DNA of 64,000 nt, taken from NCBI GenBank assembly GCA_017609625.1, contig JAFCDN010000001.1, positions 1 to 64,000 on the forward strand. The letters are read 5' to 3'. Under the pieces are notes generated by a model. That model saw nothing but the letters and a program-made list of their open reading frames with translations, did not search any database and was not told the origin of the DNA. A program made the translations under genes and the position numbers. Positions 61,057-64,000 of this stretch are shown one piece after another. Source of the stretch: Candidatus Iainarchaeum sp. GTDB lineage: Archaea > Iainarchaeota > Iainarchaeia > Iainarchaeales > 1-14-0-10-31-34. How positions within the stretch are numbered: the stretch's first letter is position 1; the number at the start of each line of letters is the position of its first letter.

Positions 61057-61584
61057 TTACTTTGCATAAAATTCTTTGCTTACAATTTTCATTAAAGCCA
61101 TAACAACAGCTAACTCAGTAAATTCTGTTCTGTTAATTTTTCCTTTTGTGAGTTCTCCTACTGCCCCCTTTTTTTTTCCCATATCTTTTTCTTTTCCAAA
61201 CAATTTAGCAAAAGCAGTGTTAATATCATCTTCTCCTTTCAAAAGCAACTGAACTGCTTTCTCTGGATATTCAAACAAAGGGCTTGTTCCAAAGAAAAAA
61301 TCTTTTCCGTCAAAAATTACTGCCATTGTAATCTCCATATAGCCGGAGTTTGAAGGAAAACTCATTATTCCAGATTCAATCCCAACAGAGTAGTTACAAT
61401 TAGAAAAACTTTTCATTGCTCTGTTTTGAGCACCTTTTAAAATATCCTGTAAATTCAAAGGCTGTTCTTTTACTTCAGAATCAGTTTCAATTCCTTTAAC
61501 TTCTATTTCTTCAAAATATTTCCCAAAAGCGTTTTTTACTGCTTTAACTTTTATTGGATTTTCTGAACCAACATTAATCAGCAT
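61057..61584 (-). CDS. Inosine/xanthosine triphosphatase (YjjX family)
   Basis: 175 aa. The start MLINVGSENPIKVKAVKNAF and GIESGIMSF are typical of the YjjX/DUF84 NTPases, which remove ITP and XTP and keep deaminated purines out of nucleic acids. The GAVGELTKGKINR tail matches the family too. It lies 32 nt downstream of SRP54 on the same strand. Confidence 0.9.
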   Translation of the reverse strand: MLINVGSENPIKVKAVKNAFGKYFEEIEVKGIETDSEVKEQPLNLQDILKGAQNRAMKSFSNCNYSVGIESGIMSFPSNSGYMEITMAVIFDGKDFFFGTSPLFEYPEKAVQLLLKGEDDINTAFAKLFGKEKDMGKKKGAVGELTKGKINRTEFTELAVVMALMKIVSKEFYAK

Positions 61585-61616
61585 CTTATTACCTTATTTT
61601 CGTCTCTTATTTTTTT

Positions 61617-62963
61617 TTACCTTATTTTCATTTTCTTCTGTTTACCAAACTTTTTCATTAATTTATCCAAAGCGCCTTTTTTCTGCAATTGTTTTGGATC
61701 AGAAAACTTTTTCATCTGTTTAACCATTTTTTTCATTCTTTTATAGTGTTTTATTAATTCCCTTACATCTTCTTCTTTTTTCCCTGAACCTTTTGCTATC
61801 CTTAAAATCCTTGGATGATTTAATAACTCTGGATCTAATTTTTCTTTTTTTGTCATTGAATCCATTATCACTTTAAATGAATCCAGTTTTTCTTCTCCTA
61901 CTTCTAATTGTTCTTTTGGGATTTGGCTTCCCATTCCCATCATGTCCATTACTTTATTTAATGGCCCCATTTTTCTTGCAGCTTTTAATTGTTTATAAAA
62001 AATATCCAGATTAAATTCTTTTTTCATTAATTCTTCTAAATCAACTTCTTCGTTTTCTGTTGCGTCTTTTACTTTTTCCAGCAACCCCTGCAAATCTCCG
62101 TAACCCATTATTCTGCTTAAATATCTTGTAGCATCAAATTCTTCCAAGTCATTCATTTTTTCTCCTGTTCCAATAAAATAAACAGGAGCTTTTGTAAGCG
62201 CACATGCAATTAAAGAGCCTCCTCCTTTTGCAGAACCATCCATTTTTGTAATAACTACTCCATTTATCCCTACACTTTCATGAAAAGCTTTAGCTTGTTT
62301 GCCTGCAATCTGGCCAATATCTGCTCCTAAAACAAGCAGACTCAAATCAGGCTTTAATGATTCATTTACTTCTTTTATTTCTTTTACTAGTTCTTTATCT
62401 AAAGCACTTCTTCCGGCAGAATCAACTATAATCAAATCAAAATCTTTGAATTTCTTTAATCCTTCTTTTACTACTTTTTCTGCTTTTTTTTCTTTTTTAA
62501 TTCCAAAAAACTCTATATCAACTTTTCCTGCAACCTGCTGCAGCTGCTCAAACGCAGCTGGACGAAAAGTGTCTGCACAAATTAACCCGACTTTTTTTCC
62601 TCTTTTAGAATAATATTTTGCCAGTTTACCTGAACTAGTGGTTTTTCCTGAACCAAACAAACCTAACATCAAAATCTTTCTAGGCTCTTTCTCTAATTTA
62701 GGTTTTTCTCCGCCTAAAGCTTTAGCTAAAATATCATAAGTGTTTTTTGTAATAAACTCTCTTCTGTTAATTCCTTCAGGCAAATCTTTAAATGCTTGTT
62801 CTTCAATTTTTTTTGTTAATTTCAATACAAGCTCTACTTGTACATCTGAAGCAATCAATGCTCTTTGAATCTCTTTAACCACTTCTTTTACTGTATCTTT
62901 ATCTAAAGAACTTGAGTTGCGGATTTTTTCCATTGCATTTCTTAGTGTTTCTCCTAAACCCAT
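61617..62963 (-). CDS. srp54: Signal recognition particle protein SRP54
   Basis: 448 aa from ATG 62963 (a GTG start three codons upstream is less likely). N domain (1-90), G domain with GLFGSGKTTS, DSAGR and TKMDGSAKGG, and a Met-rich M domain (from about 300, with the helices around MMGMGSQIP and KMKKMVKQM) that binds signal peptides and SRP RNA helix 8. Its RNA lies at 29.0-29.3 kb and its receptor is the next gene upstream. Confidence 0.96.
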   Translation of the reverse strand: MGLGETLRNAMEKIRNSSSLDKDTVKEVVKEIQRALIASDVQVELVLKLTKKIEEQAFKDLPEGINRREFITKNTYDILAKALGGEKPKLEKEPRKILMLGLFGSGKTTSSGKLAKYYSKRGKKVGLICADTFRPAAFEQLQQVAGKVDIEFFGIKKEKKAEKVVKEGLKKFKDFDLIIVDSAGRSALDKELVKEIKEVNESLKPDLSLLVLGADIGQIAGKQAKAFHESVGINGVVITKMDGSAKGGGSLIACALTKAPVYFIGTGEKMNDLEEFDATRYLSRIMGYGDLQGLLEKVKDATENEEVDLEELMKKEFNLDIFYKQLKAARKMGPLNKVMDMMGMGSQIPKEQLEVGEEKLDSFKVIMDSMTKKEKLDPELLNHPRILRIAKGSGKKEEDVRELIKHYKRMKKMVKQMKKFSDPKQLQKKGALDKLMKKFGKQKKMKIR

Positions 62964-63015
62964 TTTTACCACTTTTAAAATAGAATTCTGTTGGGAAAAG
63001 AATAATAGTTTTTCA

Positions 63016-64000
63016 CTATTTAATAATCCTTTCAGTTAAAAACTTTGGAGTGAATTCAATTAAATCCTCATATCCTTGTCCTGTGCCGACAAAAACAACA
63101 GGTTTCTTTAAAGCAGAAATCAAAGAAATCGCGGTTCCGCCTTTTGCATCAGTGTCAATTTTAGTTAAAACAAAACCATCAAACCCAATCTTTTCACTGA
63201 ATTCTTTTGCCTGTTCAAATAAGGAATTGCCTGACATTGCTTCTCCGACAAACAGTTTCAAATCAGGTTTAACTACTCTGTCAATTTTTTTCAGTTCATT
63301 CATTAAATTTATATTTGTTTCCTGCCTTCCGGCAGAATCAATTAACACTAAATCAATATCTTTTGCTTCTGCTGCCCTTACTGCATCAAATGCTACAGCA
63401 GCAGGGTCACTGCCATACTGGTGCTTTACTAATCTTAAATTTAGTCTGTCTGCATGAACCTGAATCTGTTCAATTGAAGCAGCACGAAAAGTGTCTGCTG
63501 CAGCCAAAATAACTTTTTTTCCTTGCTTTTGAAATCTGAAAGCAATTTTTGCAATTGAAGTGGTTTTCCCTGCTCCGTTTGGCCCTAAAAAAAGTATTAC
63601 AAAAGGCTTTTTGTTTTGAATTTTTTCTTCCAAAGGAATCTTTGGAACATCCATTAATCTTTCCAGAATCAAAGCAATTTCTTTTTTCAATCCTTCACTG
63701 ACATTTTTTCCGTCAATTTCTTTTCCAACAAGCTCTTTTTTGATTTCTTGCACGATTTTTGAGGCAGTTTGCTGTTCTACATCTGATTCCAGTAAAGCAA
63801 GTTCAAAGTCTTCCAGAAAATCGTTTACATCTTTTTCTTCTATTTTAACTCTTCCGGTAAAAAACTTTTTTATTCCTGTTTTCAAAGAAACTTTTGCTTT
63901 TAGTTCTCTTTCTTTTAATAAATCCGAATCAATTTTCTTTGAAACATCTTCTTCCAAATCTTTTTCTAATTCTTTTTCAAAAACTTCTTCGTGTTTTTCC
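63016..64000 (-). CDS. ftsY: Signal recognition particle receptor FtsY (partial, runs off right edge)
   Basis: At least 328 codons are seen; the frame is still open at 64000, so the true N-terminus lies outside. The acidic/Lys N-terminal region (EKELEKDLEEDVSKK) is the usual membrane-linking A region. NG domain motifs: LGPNGAGKTTS, DTFRAAS, DSAGRQ and TKIDTDAKGG. It docks ribosome-SRP complexes at the membrane. It sits 52 nt upstream of SRP54 on the same strand, so both SRP GTPases may be co-transcribed. Confidence 0.95.
   Translation of the reverse strand, partial: EKHEEVFEKELEKDLEEDVSKKIDSDLLKERELKAKVSLKTGIKKFFTGRVKIEEKDVNDFLEDFELALLESDVEQQTASKIVQEIKKELVGKEIDGKNVSEGLKKEIALILERLMDVPKIPLEEKIQNKKPFVILFLGPNGAGKTTSIAKIAFRFQKQGKKVILAAADTFRAASIEQIQVHADRLNLRLVKHQYGSDPAAVAFDAVRAAEAKDIDLVLIDSAGRQETNINLMNELKKIDRVVKPDLKLFVGEAMSGNSLFEQAKEFSEKIGFDGFVLTKIDTDAKGGTAISLISALKKPVVFVGTGQGYEDLIEFTPKFLTERIIK

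Noticed and set aside
1-64000. Alternative genetic code (stop reassignment) to explain the broken ORFs
   Set aside because: The breaks are of different kinds (one TAA, one +1, one -1) and both TAA and TGA end many intact conserved genes.

Overview
The window comes from an AT-rich archaeon with closely packed genes. Archaeal markers include an SRP 7S RNA with an archaeal Alu domain, TFE, aTrm56, class I LysRS, an A-type ATP synthase operon, RadA, geranylgeranylglyceryl phosphate synthase, SRP54/FtsY and class III signal-peptide pilins. Small genes, many basic orphan proteins, inteins and an oddly placed tRNA intron suggest a DPANN-like lineage, but I cannot name the phylum from sequence alone. 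The standard genetic code is used, with TGA as stop.

Layout. 1-3.1 kb: initiator tRNA-Met, tfe and trm56 on the minus strand, divergent from serS. 3.2-4.5 kb: a tRNA island (two tRNA-Lys, a LAGLIDADG endonuclease gene broken by one stop codon, and a tRNA-Phe whose acceptor stem is split by a 45-nt intron). 4.6-12.2 kb: purine genes purA, purB, purF, purC, purE and a fused guaA, with small basic orphan genes between and after them. 12.5-17.6 kb: lysK, a KaiC-like ATPase, a full-length RelA/SpoT homologue and tpiA. 17.7-28.8 kb: a type IV pilus/Tad-like locus with a pilin, two TadC-like membrane proteins, a secretion ATPase, five further pilin-like proteins including an 835-aa adhesin, a second KaiC-like ATPase and small membrane proteins. 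29.0-29.3 kb: SRP RNA. 30.8-41.6 kb: the A-ATPase operon H-I-K-E-C-F-A-B-D, with inteins in both A and B. 41.6-43.9 kb: an HTH_10 regulator and a phosphohistidine (PEP-mobile) domain protein. 44.0-48.1 kb: radA with two inteins. 48.3-56.7 kb: a Yip1-like membrane protein, an aminotransferase, a DsbA-like protein divergent from a triple thioredoxin-repeat protein, RPA, an MBL hydrolase, a convergent frameshifted PIN gene and RHH gene, and GGGP synthase. 56.9-64 kb: epimerase, RtcA, small orphans, a prepilin peptidase that could process the pilins, NTPase, SRP54 and FtsY (FtsY runs off the right edge).

Points deserving attention: the acceptor-stem intron of tRNA-Phe (splicing restores a perfect stem); a long RSH protein in an archaeon with a degenerate hydrolase domain; four inteins in three ATPases, two of them directly after the P-loop lysine; a membrane-anchored protein with three tandem CxxC thioredoxin-like domains; several broken or shifted ORFs; and a family of short AACYTTTT/AAAARGTT palindromes at gene boundaries, some lying in long 5' leaders.
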